A program made the translations under genes and the position numbers. The notes beneath the pieces are model-generated. The model searched no databases. It saw only the letters and a program-made list of their open reading frames with translations, and was not told the DNA's origin. From assembly GCA_002862125.1 (NCBI GenBank), contig PHSP01000001.1, positions 248,001 through 312,000 on the forward strand: a DNA stretch of 64,000 nucleotides, written 5' to 3'. Origin of the DNA: Methylobacter sp. KS41. GTDB taxonomy: Bacteria > Pseudomonadota > Gammaproteobacteria > Methylococcales > Methylomonadaceae. Below, in pieces: positions 45,807-54,653 of this stretch; within the stretch, counting starts at the first letter, position 1, and each line of letters starts with the position of its first letter.

Positions 45807-45867
45807 GGGGGCAAATTTATCCGCCTTTTATCATTGCGCGCCACAGGGCGAATAAATTCGCCCCTAC
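45803..45867. repeat. Inverted repeat overlapping the hsdR stop
   Basis: GTAGGGGGGCAAATTTATCC (45803-45822) mirrors the reverse complement of 45846-45867 (GGGCGAATAAATTCGCCCCT and AC), with a few mismatches. The TAG stop of hsdR is part of the left arm. It could serve as a 3' hairpin for the hsd transcript, and it resembles a common dispersed repeat of the GTAGGGGCGAATTTATTCGC type. Confidence 0.7.
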
Positions 45868-46012
45868 ATCTTGGCTACATCGTGACATAGCAAACGGGGA
45901 AAACCCTCATTGCAGGCAGTGATGCTCTGTGTGGAAATGATTTATTAACGGGCTGCTGGCAGCACCAGATTAACTCCCGAAAAAAATTAGCATGGATTTA
46001 TTTGGCAATGGT

Positions 46013-48022
46013 TTAAACCAATATCTGCTCCTGCAACACCTTGATTTCGTCCCTGATTCTTGCCGCTTGCTCAAATTCCAGATTTTTCGCATAGCGGTAC
46101 ATATCATCTTCCAGCTGCTTGAGCTTTTTACCCAGTTGCTTGGGCGTCATCACTTTATAGTCCGCCGTGTATTCCGCAACTTTGCTGATTTTTTTGTCCC
46201 CGGCAGGAAGGCCCGAGCCGGGAATCGATAGCTGAAGAATATCGGTTACCGATTTATAAATGGTTGCCGGTTCAATATGATGGTCAATATTAAACTGGCG
46301 CTGTTTTTCGCGGCGGCGTCCGGTTTCATCAATCGCCTGCTGCATGGACCGGGTAATCCGGTCGCCGTACAAGATCGCTTTACCGTTAATATTTCTTGCG
46401 GCCCGACCAATCGTCTGCACCAGGGACACCACGGACCGCAGAAAACCTTCCTTGTCGGCATCCAGTATGGCGACCAGGGAAACTTCGGGTATATCCAGGC
46501 CTTCGCGCAACAGGTTGATGCCGACCAGCACATCGAACTGCCCCAACCGCAAATCCCGGATAATCTCGACTCTTTCCACGGTATCAATATCGGAATGCAA
46601 ATAACGCACACGGACGCCATGCTCCAGCAAATATTCCGTTAAATCCTCCGCCATTCTTTTGGTTAATGTGGTCACCAGCACGCGCTCCTTTACGCTGACC
46701 CGCAGATTGATTTCCGATAATAAATCATCAACCTGCGTGGTTGCCGGCCGCACTTCGACAACAGGATCAAGCAAGCCGGTGGGCCTGACGACCTGCTCGG
46801 CAAATACCCCCGAATGCTCTTTTTCATAGGGACCCGGCGTTGCCGAGATATAAATCCGTTGCGGCGATTTCGCCTCAAATTCAGCGAAGGTTAAAGGCCG
46901 GTTGTCCAGTGCTGAAGGCAATCTGAAGCCATATTCCACCAGTGTTTCCTTGCGCGAGCGGTCGCCTTTGTACATTGCGCCAATCTGCGGCACGGTGACG
47001 TGGCTTTCATCAATAATAACCAGCGCATCACCCGGCAAATAATCAAACATGGTCGGAGGAGCCTCCCCTGCTCCTCTGCCCGACAAAAAGCGCGAGTAGT
47101 TTTCAATGCCGGAGCAATACCCCACCTCCAGTATCATTTCAATGTCAAACAGCGTCCGTTGCTCCAGCCGTTGGGCTTCTACCAGCTTGTTTAATGAATG
47201 CAACAGCTTAAGACGCTCCTTAAGCTCGATCTTGATGGCGTCAACCGCCGACAACAATTGCTCGCGAGGCGTAACGTAATGGCTCTTGGGATAAACGGTA
47301 TAGCGCGCCAGCCGCCGGATTATTTCACCGGTCAGCGGATCGAATAATGACAAACGCTCCACTTCATCATCAAACAGCTCGACTCTTAACGCTTCGCTGT
47401 CCGACTCGGCAGGGAAAATATCGATGACCTCGCCGCGCACCCGGTAAGTGGCCCTGCGCAATTCCAGGTCATTACGCGTATATTGCATTTCCGCCAAGCG
47501 GCGCAGAATAGCGCGTTGATTAATCAGGTCGCCCTTTACCAGATGCAAGACCATTTTGAAGTAGGATTCCGGTTCGCCCAAGCCATAAATAGCCGAAACC
47601 GTTGCGACTACAATTGAATCCTCCCGCTCTATCAAAGCCTTGGTCGCTGATAAGCGCATTTGTTCGATATGCTCGTTAATCGCGGCATCCTTATCAATAA
47701 AGGTATCGGATGCCGGAACGTAGGCTTCCGGCTGATAGTAGTCATAATACGAGACAAAATACTCGACGCTGTTTTCCGGAAAGAACTCCTTCATCTCGCC
47801 ATATAACTGAGCCGCCAGGGTTTTATTAGGCGCCATGATCATCGCCGGACGCTGCACTTCATTGATGACATTGGCAATGGTAAACGTCTTTCCCGAACCG
47901 GTCACTCCAAGTAAAGTCTGATGCACTTCACCATCATTCAGGCCCTCAACCAATGCTTTTATGGCGCTAGGCTGATCGCCTGCCGGTTTAAACCGGCTGT
48001 GGATTTTAAATTCTTTTTTCAC
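46013..48022 (-). CDS. uvrB: Excinuclease ABC subunit B
   Basis: Damage-verification helicase of nucleotide excision repair. The 669-residue length is normal. Walker A GVTGSGKT lies at 39-46, and the beta-hairpin that clamps DNA is in [20 protein letters not shown] near 89-108. It also has [28 protein letters not shown] and the C-terminal UVR motif [20 protein letters not shown], which contacts UvrC. It stands alone, divergent from the aminotransferase gene. Confidence 0.98.
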   Translation of the reverse strand: MKKEFKIHSRFKPAGDQPSAIKALVEGLNDGEVHQTLLGVTGSGKTFTIANVINEVQRPAMIMAPNKTLAAQLYGEMKEFFPENSVEYFVSYYDYYQPEAYVPASDTFIDKDAAINEHIEQMRLSATKALIEREDSIVVATVSAIYGLGEPESYFKMVLHLVKGDLINQRAILRRLAEMQYTRNDLELRRATYRVRGEVIDIFPAESDSEALRVELFDDEVERLSLFDPLTGEIIRRLARYTVYPKSHYVTPREQLLSAVDAIKIELKERLKLLHSLNKLVEAQRLEQRTLFDIEMILEVGYCSGIENYSRFLSGRGAGEAPPTMFDYLPGDALVIIDESHVTVPQIGAMYKGDRSRKETLVEYGFRLPSALDNRPLTFAEFEAKSPQRIYISATPGPYEKEHSGVFAEQVVRPTGLLDPVVEVRPATTQVDDLLSEINLRVSVKERVLVTTLTKRMAEDLTEYLLEHGVRVRYLHSDIDTVERVEIIRDLRLGQFDVLVGINLLREGLDIPEVSLVAILDADKEGFLRSVVSLVQTIGRAARNINGKAILYGDRITRSMQQAIDETGRRREKQRQFNIDHHIEPATIYKSVTDILQLSIPGSGLPAGDKKISKVAEYTADYKVMTPKQLGKKLKQLEDDMYRYAKNLEFEQAARIRDEIKVLQEQILV

Positions 48023-48220
48023 TTAAATTTCTCAATGGTGAAGCCCTCTCTTCTTGTGAGCGAGATTGCCCGGTATGAAGGGGCTATTCCCCCCAAACCA
48101 ACCCATTCTCTTTGGAGAGGAAGACTTTTGGCGCGACTATTTAATACTGTACTATTAGCAAGGCAATATACATAGCGTATAATTGCCGTCATTTAACACC
48201 CACATTTTACACGGCGGAAC

Positions 48221-49402
48221 ATGAGCATCACACTTTCTAACAGAGTACAGGCAGTTAAACCCTCACCTACCCTGGCGATTACCGCCAGAGCCGCTCAAAT
48301 GCGCGCAGCGGGCAAGGATATTATAGGCCTTGGCGCAGGCGAACCCGACTTTGATACGCCAGACCATATCAAAGCCGCCGCTGTTAAGGCTATGGATAGC
48401 GGTTTCACAAAATACACTGCGGTAGACGGCACTGCAAGCCTGAAAAAAGCCATTATCGCCAAATTTAAAAATGACAATGGCCTTGACTACCAGCCCAAAC
48501 AGATTCTAGTCTCCTGCGGCGGCAAACAAAGCTCTTACAATCTGACCCAGGCGATGATTAACCCCGGCGATGAAGTGATCATTCCGGCGCCATTCTGGGT
48601 TTCTTATCCTGACATGGTGTTATTGGCTGATGGCGTACCGGTTATTATTGAAACCACGCAGGCGCAACATTTTAAAATTTCACCTGAGCAGTTACGCGCT
48701 GCGATTACCGGTAAAACCCGGTTAATCTTTATTAACAGCCCGTCCAATCCATCGGGCGTCGCCTATACCCTGGAAGAACTGAAAGCCCTGGGTGACGTGC
48801 TTGCCGATTTCCCGGACATTATTATTGCCACCGACGATATGTATGAGCATATCCTTTGGAATCAAGGCTCGTTCGTTAACATTTTAAACGCGCATCCCGG
48901 ATTTTATGACCGCACGGTGGTGATGAACGGCGTGTCGAAGGCCTATTCGATGACCGGATGGCGTATCGGTTATGCTGCGGGCCCTGCCGATCTGATTGAG
49001 GCCATGTGCACTATCCAGTCGCAAAGCACATCCAATCCAACGTCGATTTCCCAGTACGCCGCCGAAGCCGCTTTAACGGGCGATCAAAGCTTTATAAACC
49101 ACATGTGCGTTGAATTTAAAAAGCGCCATGATTATGTGGTTGCCGAACTCAATAGCATTGACGGCGTGGAATGCCTGGAGACTGACGGCACTTTTTATGT
49201 CTTCCCCAATGTTGAAAAACTGATTGCAAGACTGGATGGCATTAACAACGATTTGGAGTTTTCGGATTATTTAATCGAAAAAGCCGGGGTTGCGCTGGTG
49301 CCCGGTTCCGCATTCGGTTCCGAAGGACATATCCGGATTTCGATTGCCACCAGCATGGCTAATCTGCAAAACGCTTTGCAGCGGATCAAGAAGGCGATTT
49401 AA
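48221..49402 (+). CDS. Pyridoxal phosphate-dependent aminotransferase (aspartate aminotransferase type)
   Basis: Class I fold, subgroup Ib aspartate aminotransferase type, 393 residues, cytoplasmic. The N-terminus LSNRVQAVKPSPTLAITARA is typical. Substrate and cofactor contacts are GLGAGEPDFDTPDHI, SCGGKQSSYN, NSPSNPSG and the Schiff-base lysine Lys240 in NGVSKAYSMTGWRIGY. The carboxylate-binding arginine lies in EGHIRISIA near the C-terminus. It likely serves aspartate or prephenate transamination. Confidence 0.93.
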   Translation: MSITLSNRVQAVKPSPTLAITARAAQMRAAGKDIIGLGAGEPDFDTPDHIKAAAVKAMDSGFTKYTAVDGTASLKKAIIAKFKNDNGLDYQPKQILVSCGGKQSSYNLTQAMINPGDEVIIPAPFWVSYPDMVLLADGVPVIIETTQAQHFKISPEQLRAAITGKTRLIFINSPSNPSGVAYTLEELKALGDVLADFPDIIIATDDMYEHILWNQGSFVNILNAHPGFYDRTVVMNGVSKAYSMTGWRIGYAAGPADLIEAMCTIQSQSTSNPTSISQYAAEAALTGDQSFINHMCVEFKKRHDYVVAELNSIDGVECLETDGTFYVFPNVEKLIARLDGINNDLEFSDYLIEKAGVALVPGSAFGSEGHIRISIATSMANLQNALQRIKKAI

Positions 49403-49453
49403 ATTATCCTATTGGATGATGCTGTTCCAATCCAATATTTGTCGCACCAATGT

Positions 49454-49481
49454 GCTGGGTTGCAAAATGCTGCAACCCAGC
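49454..49481. repeat. Perfect 11-base hairpin after the aminotransferase gene
   Basis: GCTGGGTTGCA (49454-49464) and TGCAACCCAGC (49471-49481) pair around AAATGC. There is no T run after it, so if it ends transcription it would not be a standard intrinsic terminator. It may instead be a small palindromic element. Confidence 0.6.
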
Positions 49482-49724
49482 CTCGACTGGCTGACTCCAT
49501 TGCCTTTGCGATAGAAGCCGCGGCGAACCAGCTGCGCATCACATCCTGATTCAGCGGCGCTACAACGTGCGGTTGAAGTATTGGACGGCAAAGCTGAAAT
49601 GAGGCTTGGTGTTTTTGGCCGCCATTTTCCACCTGTTATGATTTCGTAAAGCGATTAACCTTGCCGTTTACGATAATTTGATTTGTTCATTCCCGAAGCC
49701 TGCTTTCGCCCTGGAGAAAAGACA

Positions 49725-50300
49725 ATGAGCACTGCGGAAAATTTACAACATAAATATACCTATGCTGATTATGCCCAATGGTCTGGAGATGAGCGTTGGG
49801 AACTGATTGACGGCGCGGCTTATGCGATGACAGGCCCCTTGCGAATCCATCAGGAAGTCGTATCGGAATTGGGCAGACAGATCGGGAATTTCCTGCAAGG
49901 CAAGCCGTGTAGAGTTTATGTCGCACCTTTTGACGTACGCATGCCGCGCGAAGATGAAGACGATTCCAAGGTGGAAACCGTGGTGCAGCCTGACTTAAGC
50001 ATCATCTGCGACAAATCCAAGCTGGACAAGCTGGGTTGCCGGGGTGCGCCGGATTGGATTGTTGAAGTGCTTTCCCCTTCCACCGCGCTGAAGGACATGA
50101 ATACCAAACGCAGTCTTTACGAACAGCATGGAGTGCAGGAATACTGGATAATCCACGCGGAAGACCGGTGGCTTATGGTGTATACGCTGGATGCACAAAG
50201 GAAATACGGACAGCCCGGTGTGTTCGGCATGGACGAACCCACTGCTGTGCAACGGCTCCCCGATCTTAGTATTGACTGGTCATTTATGATTGAAATTTAA
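49725..50300 (+). CDS. Uma2-family (DUF820) restriction endonuclease-like protein
   Basis: The start is ATG 49725 (MSTAENLQHKYTYADYAQWS), with GGAG 8 bases upstream; this gives 191 residues. The PD-(D/E)xK-like core is visible: ERWELIDGAAYAM, QPDLSIICD, PDWIVEVLSPSTALKDMNTK (the D..E.L pattern with a following lysine), YEQHGVQEYWIIH. Genes of this kind are scattered in bacteria and cyanobacteria, and their biological role is unclear. A short hairpin AAGCCC-CAAA-GGGCTT overlaps the stop and may aid termination. Confidence 0.88.
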   Translation: MSTAENLQHKYTYADYAQWSGDERWELIDGAAYAMTGPLRIHQEVVSELGRQIGNFLQGKPCRVYVAPFDVRMPREDEDDSKVETVVQPDLSIICDKSKLDKLGCRGAPDWIVEVLSPSTALKDMNTKRSLYEQHGVQEYWIIHAEDRWLMVYTLDAQRKYGQPGVFGMDEPTAVQRLPDLSIDWSFMIEI

Positions 50301-50563
50301 GCCCCAAAGGGCTTATTCACCATCAGGCAATCTGCCACTGCTACGTTAAACTGTTGTCTGCGTTTTGCGTTTATCGGCGGTTTACTAACGCAAAACCATC
50401 TTAAGCGGGTTAGCTAAAGTTGTTCTTTTTAATCCATGAGAGTATGCTTATTTCCGTGTAATTGGCGCTCAAACTTTACTACCTTAATCTTCAAAACACA
50501 GGCATGCCGGTGCCATTGCATGAGCTTTCAGTAAACCCCCATCAATCATTTGGAGCGAATACC

Positions 50564-50668
50564 ATGAGCAAAGAACAAAAAAGCAATAAAGAAGACAAGA
50601 AAAAGCCAGCTATGAGTCCTAAAGAAAAGAAAGCTGCGAAGAAGTCTAAAAAAGATTCCAAGATTTAA
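50564..50668 (+). CDS. Small lysine-rich protein
   Basis: A 34-residue protein beginning MSKEQKSNKEDKKKPAMSPK and ending SKKDSKI; 16 residues are lysine. The ATG is preceded by GGAG at a good distance, and a clear terminator follows 15 bases after the stop, so it is a real transcription unit. Similar short proteins (MSKEQKSNKE..KKPAMTPKEKKAAK) are familiar from many proteobacterial genomes, but the function is unknown; nucleic acid binding is possible from charge alone. Confidence 0.75.
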   Translation: MSKEQKSNKEDKKKPAMSPKEKKAAKKSKKDSKI

Positions 50669-50682
50669 TCAAGATATCTTGA

Positions 50683-50707
50683 GCTTGCTGGCTGGGCAAG
50701 CCTTTTT
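50683..50707 (+). terminator. Rho-independent terminator after the lysine-rich protein
   Basis: GCTTGC (50683-50688) pairs with GCAAGC (50696-50701) around TGGCTGG and is followed by CTTTTT. Confidence 0.7.
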
Positions 50708-50737
50708 GCCCGCCGTTTACAACATCTCATCAACGTG

Positions 50738-50774
50738 GCGATAAGCCCTCAAGGGCGGGCTTGATGTTTATCGC
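50738..50774. other. Two-part stem-loop in an intergenic region
   Basis: The outer arms GCGATAA (50738-50744) and TTATCGC (50768-50774) enclose an inner AAGCCC/GGGCTT pairing. It lies just past a terminator in a 560-base stretch without a clear gene. It could be part of a small RNA or a repeat; I cannot tell which. Confidence 0.35.
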
Positions 50775-51032
50775 CGGGATTCCCATGACTCAATAGAACA
50801 GCAGATTTCGAGCTAGCCAACCACAGTTCATTTGCGGCTACCGGTTGTTACACACCTCGCATCAGTTTAAAAGCGGTTGATTTACACCTTTTGGAATGAA
50901 CCAAATATTGCAAGCGCCCTCTAATTTGATGAACTGTATATGTTTGTTTTTATTGGCCTATAGATTGCTTGACAGATTATAGAATCATCTTTCAGTTAAA
51001 TATCTTTCAACAATCCTTGACTTATAACGGCT

Positions 51033-51136
51033 ATGGAAACAAGGTTAAACGAAAATAAAAAGCTAAAGTTGAAACCAATGCCAATGATTGGAACGTGAAA
51101 ATCCAGGCAATAAATGAAGAAAAACGAACTCTTTAG
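51033..51136 (+). pseudogene. Frameshifted remnant of a small coiled-coil protein
   Basis: METRLNENKK from the ATG at 51033 appears to continue after a one-base shift near 51062 as KAKVETNANDWNVKIQAINE and then EKRTL and a stop. The second part resembles the EAKVNEWNVKIQAL heptad region of small stress-related coiled-coil proteins. Within it, another 39-residue frame (51114-51233, MKKNELFSGVLKQEP onward) is open but has a poor ribosome site. A decayed gene is the better reading. Confidence 0.35.
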
Positions 51137-51272
51137 CGGCGTCCTTAAGCAGGAACCAATGTCTTATCTTGCAAAACAGCTTAACGTAAACTATCCATTA
51201 CCTGAGCATGAAAAGAAGGAGCCGCTCACTTGATCTTTTTTCTTTACACACCACTATTTTAAGGAGCCATCC

Positions 51273-51752
51273 ATGAAAAACACAATCAAACTATCCATGC
51301 TTACCCTTGCCATCCCATGCCTGTTGACAGCCCGTATCGTAATGGCTGAACCATCGGATACCGCCGTTGACAAACCAAAACCGGCCAGCGTGGAGCCGAA
51401 AAAATGCGATCACCGGGAAGGAAAAGAAAAGCGCCTGGAAGCGCTCAAAACCGATCTCAAGCTCGATGCCGCCCAAGAGGCTGCCTGGACTGAATGGGCC
51501 GGCAAGATCAAGGGAAATAATAAGGACCGGGAGGAAAATCGTAAAATGGTCGAGTCGTGGGCCAGTTTGCCTGTGCCTGATCGCATGGAAAAAATGCTGG
51601 CTTTTTCCAAGGAACATATCGCCAGGCAGGAAGAGCTCCTCGCCGCCACCAAGACTTTCTATGCCACGCTTTCACCTGAGCAGCGCAAGACCTTCGACAA
51701 AGAGTTCGATTTTGAGCATCATGGCAGTCCTGGCAAACACTGGAAGAAGTAA
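51273..51752 (+). CDS. Spy/CpxP-like periplasmic protein (LTxxQ type)
   Basis: A 159-residue exported protein. A signal peptide ends about VMA-EP (residue 25). The mature chain is charged and helical with two LTxxQ-type segments: DLKLDAAQEAAWTEWAGKIK near 60-79 and ATLSPEQRKTFDKEF near 131-145. These resemble the periplasmic chaperone Spy and the CpxP and metal-sensor relatives. The C-terminus holds His and Lys residues (HHGSPGKHWKK). AAGGAG precedes the ATG, and a terminator follows. It likely acts in envelope stress or metal handling. Confidence 0.82.
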   Translation: MKNTIKLSMLTLAIPCLLTARIVMAEPSDTAVDKPKPASVEPKKCDHREGKEKRLEALKTDLKLDAAQEAAWTEWAGKIKGNNKDREENRKMVESWASLPVPDRMEKMLAFSKEHIARQEELLAATKTFYATLSPEQRKTFDKEFDFEHHGSPGKHWKK

Positions 51753-51922
51753 TTGCGTTACACATGACTGGAGGCCATAAGTTGTCAGTTGTTCAAGCAT
51801 ATAAAAGCTCGCCCATGCCGCAAGGCTTCGTAATTTAAAGTTTTATGAGAAAACCATCCTGCCCTCATTTAAAACTAAAAACGGGCTGATTTGTCTATTT
51901 GTGCAAAATAGCCCATTATTTT

Positions 51923-51953
51923 TTCCGGCGTTTTTTCGCCGGAATCGTTTTTT
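51923..51953 (+). terminator. Hairpin terminator
   Basis: TTCCGGCG (51923-51930), loop TTTTTT, CGCCGGAA (51937-51944), then TCG and six T. It lies about 170 bases after the Spy-like gene and just before the glycine-rich gene. Confidence 0.65.
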
Positions 51954-51986
51954 AAAGAGTCCCGCCAATCCGGGATGGAGACAGCA

Positions 51987-52457
51987 ATGAAACAGATTAC
52001 AGCGGCATGTTTATTCATCGTTCTGATTGGATCGATAACCAGCGCCTCTGCATGGGCGCATGGAGGAGGTCATTATGGCGGCGGCTGGGGCGGACGCTAC
52101 GGAGGCGGTTGGGGGGGACATTATGGGGGAGGCTGGGGAGGACACCATGGCGGCTGGGGTTATGGACGAGGCGGCTATGGCTACGGCTTTGGCGGGCTAG
52201 GATTCGGACTCGGTCTGGGTTATGGCCTGGGCTACTATGGCGGGGCTTACTATCCTCCCTATTACCCCTATCCACCGGCCGTGATCACCGCACCGGCAAC
52301 ACCGCCGGTCTACATCCAGCAATCCCCGCCAGTTGCTCAACAATATCCAAATGGTTACTGGTATTACTGCACCAACCCCGAAGGTTATTATCCTTATATC
52401 AAGGAATGCCCAAACGGTTGGCAACAAGTTAATCCGGTCCCGACTTCACCCCGTTAA
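51987..52457 (+). CDS. Exported glycine/tyrosine-rich protein
   Basis: The start is taken as ATG 51987 (MKQITAACLF), because GGAG lies 6 bases upstream; a longer frame starts at 51975. A signal peptide ends about AWA-HG. The mature N-terminal half consists of GGGW/GGHYGG/GYG repeats. A Pro/Tyr stretch follows, and the conserved tail is NGYWYYCTNPEGYYPYIKEC, then PNGWQQV. The tail has two cysteines that could form a disulfide. The tail is found on many proteobacterial exported proteins of unknown role. It is 11 bases upstream of a lipoprotein gene. Confidence 0.82.
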   Translation: MKQITAACLFIVLIGSITSASAWAHGGGHYGGGWGGRYGGGWGGHYGGGWGGHHGGWGYGRGGYGYGFGGLGFGLGLGYGLGYYGGAYYPPYYPYPPAVITAPATPPVYIQQSPPVAQQYPNGYWYYCTNPEGYYPYIKECPNGWQQVNPVPTSPR

Positions 52458-52468
52458 GGAATTCCAGG

Positions 52469-53005
52469 ATGCCGCGTTTTTCCATTTTGTCAGTTATATT
52501 GGCCCTAACCGGCTGCGCCAGCTTGCCCAACGGACCCAGTGTCATGGTGTTACCCGGCACCGGTATGTCTTTCGAACAGTTTCGTAATGACGATGCTATT
52601 TGTCAGCAATTCGCTTTTTTCCAGGTTGGCGGCACTACAGCTAATCAAGCAGCCATGAACAGCGGAGTTGTCAGCGCTGCAGCCGGTACTGGACTTGGAG
52701 CGGCAGCCGGCGCTGCAATCGGTGGAGGAAGCGGCGCAGCCATCGGAGCAGGCAGCGGCTTGGTGGCCGGCAGCATGATTGGTACAGGCGCTGCGGGCAG
52801 TTCCATGTACGAGGTGCAACAGCGCTACGATGTTGCTTACATCCAATGCATGTATGCCAAAGGCCATCAGATTCCGGTATCCGGACAGTTCTCGGGCGCA
52901 ATAGCGCCCCTGCGGACTCCAACTACATCCTCGAATATTCCGCCGCCTCCGGCCGGGTCACCGCCGCCACCGCCCAGCTCGACTCCATCGGCGCCTCTAA
53001 AATAA
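52469..53005 (+). CDS. Glycine-zipper lipoprotein
   Basis: A 178-residue protein with lipobox LTGC (Cys16). The middle (about 66-105) is an Ala/Gly zipper: GAAAGAAIGGGSGAAIGAGS, then GLVAGSMIGTGAAG, as in outer-membrane YMGG-like lipoproteins. YDVAYIQCMYAKGHQIP follows, then a proline-rich tail (IPPPPAGSPPPPP). It lies directly downstream of the glycine-rich exported protein, so the pair is probably one envelope unit. The function is not established. Confidence 0.83.
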   Translation: MPRFSILSVILALTGCASLPNGPSVMVLPGTGMSFEQFRNDDAICQQFAFFQVGGTTANQAAMNSGVVSAAAGTGLGAAAGAAIGGGSGAAIGAGSGLVAGSMIGTGAAGSSMYEVQQRYDVAYIQCMYAKGHQIPVSGQFSGAIAPLRTPTTSSNIPPPPAGSPPPPPSSTPSAPLK

Positions 53006-53310
53006 CAGCACAAGCCATCGTCAAGATTACCAACAAGCCCGTGCTTACAGATGGAACACCAATGCCTGCGTCATTGCCCTTTATCGTTATCCTTTCAAGA
53101 GCTTCACTCCCGGAAATGCAATGTTTTAACCATTCTCGAATAAGGACGGATTGCCGGAGACCTGGTTACCGGCATCCGCTTTAGCGATACGCATTGGTTA
53201 CCTCTTCAAGTTTGACATTAATAAATTCATGGCCTGGATTAAAAATCGCCTATCATATTGCAGCAGCGACCAGACCGTTCACCACGAGCCGTTCAATTTA
53301 TGAGGGTTTT

Positions 53311-54300
53311 ATGAAGCATTTAGTATTATTTGTGTTTTCCATAGCGTTCATAAGCTGTGGGCATAAAGCGTCTGCACGCATGCCAATTAAAGCTCCTCAG
53401 CAAACAGGGTTGCAATGCACTGCATTCAGCCCTTATGTAGGCAAGCTTACCCCCAATTATGGAGCTCACCCCTCCAAAGAATTAATCAATGAGCTACTGG
53501 ATAAATTAGTTAAACAAACCCCTTTTCGTTGCATCATGACTTACGGTGTTTTGAACGGTCTGGACAATATTTTTCCCGCTGCAAAAGCGCGGCATCTTAA
53601 AGTCATTGCAATTCTCTGGCTTGATGATGATCCGGCTGTCAATTCACAATCCATAGCAAAAGGAATTGAAGTGGCTAAGTCTTTCCCGAATACCATTATA
53701 AAACTAAGCTGCGGTTCCGAAGTAAGAACCCGCCACGGCAATGCATTTGATGGTGAAATTACCCGCTGTATCGATGCTTTGCGCAAAGCGGGTGTAACAC
53801 AACCTATAACTACCATTGATATTTGGTGGGAGTGGTGCAACAGATCCTTGACCTGTGCGCAGACCAGTTTTGCGTCGCAGGTTGATTGGATAGGCGCCAA
53901 TATTTATCCCTGGTGGGATAACAAGTTTTCCGGAATCCATACCTGTACCCCGGCAGATAAAGCGGCTGACTTTCATATAGCCCGGCTTGAAGAGATCCGC
54001 CGGACTTATCCTGGAAAAGAAGTTGTCGTGACCGAATTCGGCTGGCCGAATGGTCCGGAAAACGGGACTGAAATCAACATTAACACCGGACAACATTGCG
54101 GGATCGCAAATAAAAAAAACCAGAAGCTGGTCATTGAATCGACATTTAAAAAACTGGCTAAAAAGCTTTGGACAGGGGTGGCATTTGAGGCGTTCTCGGA
54201 AAACTGGAAACCGGTAAAAGAAGGCGGCTCCGGCAGTTATTGGGGAATTTGCCAGGGAGACCCCCCGTATGATTGCGCCAAAGGTCTAAGAATTCACTAA
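53311..54300 (+). CDS. Glycoside hydrolase family 17-like exported protein
   Basis: The start is ATG 53311 (MKHLVLFVFSIAF), with GAGGG about 5 bases before it; this gives 329 residues. A signal peptide or lipoprotein-like leader runs to about residue 22. The TIM-barrel pattern suggests GH17 beta-1,3-glucanase relatives. TAFSPYVGKLTPNYGAHPSK, a YGV segment, and LSCGSEVRTR (with the acid/base glutamate; GNE is usual) are followed by DWIGANIYPWWDN and the nucleophile region VVVTEFGWPNG. It is likely periplasmic or secreted and may act on glucans or in glucan remodelling. Confidence 0.78.
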   Translation: MKHLVLFVFSIAFISCGHKASARMPIKAPQQTGLQCTAFSPYVGKLTPNYGAHPSKELINELLDKLVKQTPFRCIMTYGVLNGLDNIFPAAKARHLKVIAILWLDDDPAVNSQSIAKGIEVAKSFPNTIIKLSCGSEVRTRHGNAFDGEITRCIDALRKAGVTQPITTIDIWWEWCNRSLTCAQTSFASQVDWIGANIYPWWDNKFSGIHTCTPADKAADFHIARLEEIRRTYPGKEVVVTEFGWPNGPENGTEININTGQHCGIANKKNQKLVIESTFKKLAKKLWTGVAFEAFSENWKPVKEGGSGSYWGICQGDPPYDCAKGLRIH

Positions 54301-54653
54301 TCAAACGGCATGATTATGCCGGATTTAATTAAATACCCGTTTAATCAACGCGCCTCGTTTGATAGAATACCGCTCCCCGGTCATACTGAAAATTGACTGC
54401 ATTTGTTACTGTATTGCCACTAGGCTATTTTATACGCTATAAATTTTGATTATGCGCCCACCCTGCTCTATTCTCCCTGACTTGTAGATTTTTATATTTA
54501 TTGACCTAAAATATCTGCAACCTGCTGTACTCGTAAAATACCCCAGTAAAACATTCAGGATCGTTGACCCGATATCCAGGGGGAATAACTAAAACTTACT
54601 ATGTGAATGATTAATCACACCATCCATAACCTACTTGAGACCGCCCTTTTTAA
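54301..54653. other. Intergenic region
   Basis: 353 bases with no gene. A short hairpin CGGCAT-GATT-ATGCCG (54306-54321) follows the hydrolase stop and could be a weak terminator. The promoter of the carboxypeptidase gene should lie toward the right end, but no clear boxes were identified. Confidence 0.4.

Noticed and set aside
49454-49481. Standard terminator for the aminotransferase gene
   Set aside because: The stem is perfect, but no T run follows on either strand, so I list it as a hairpin element.
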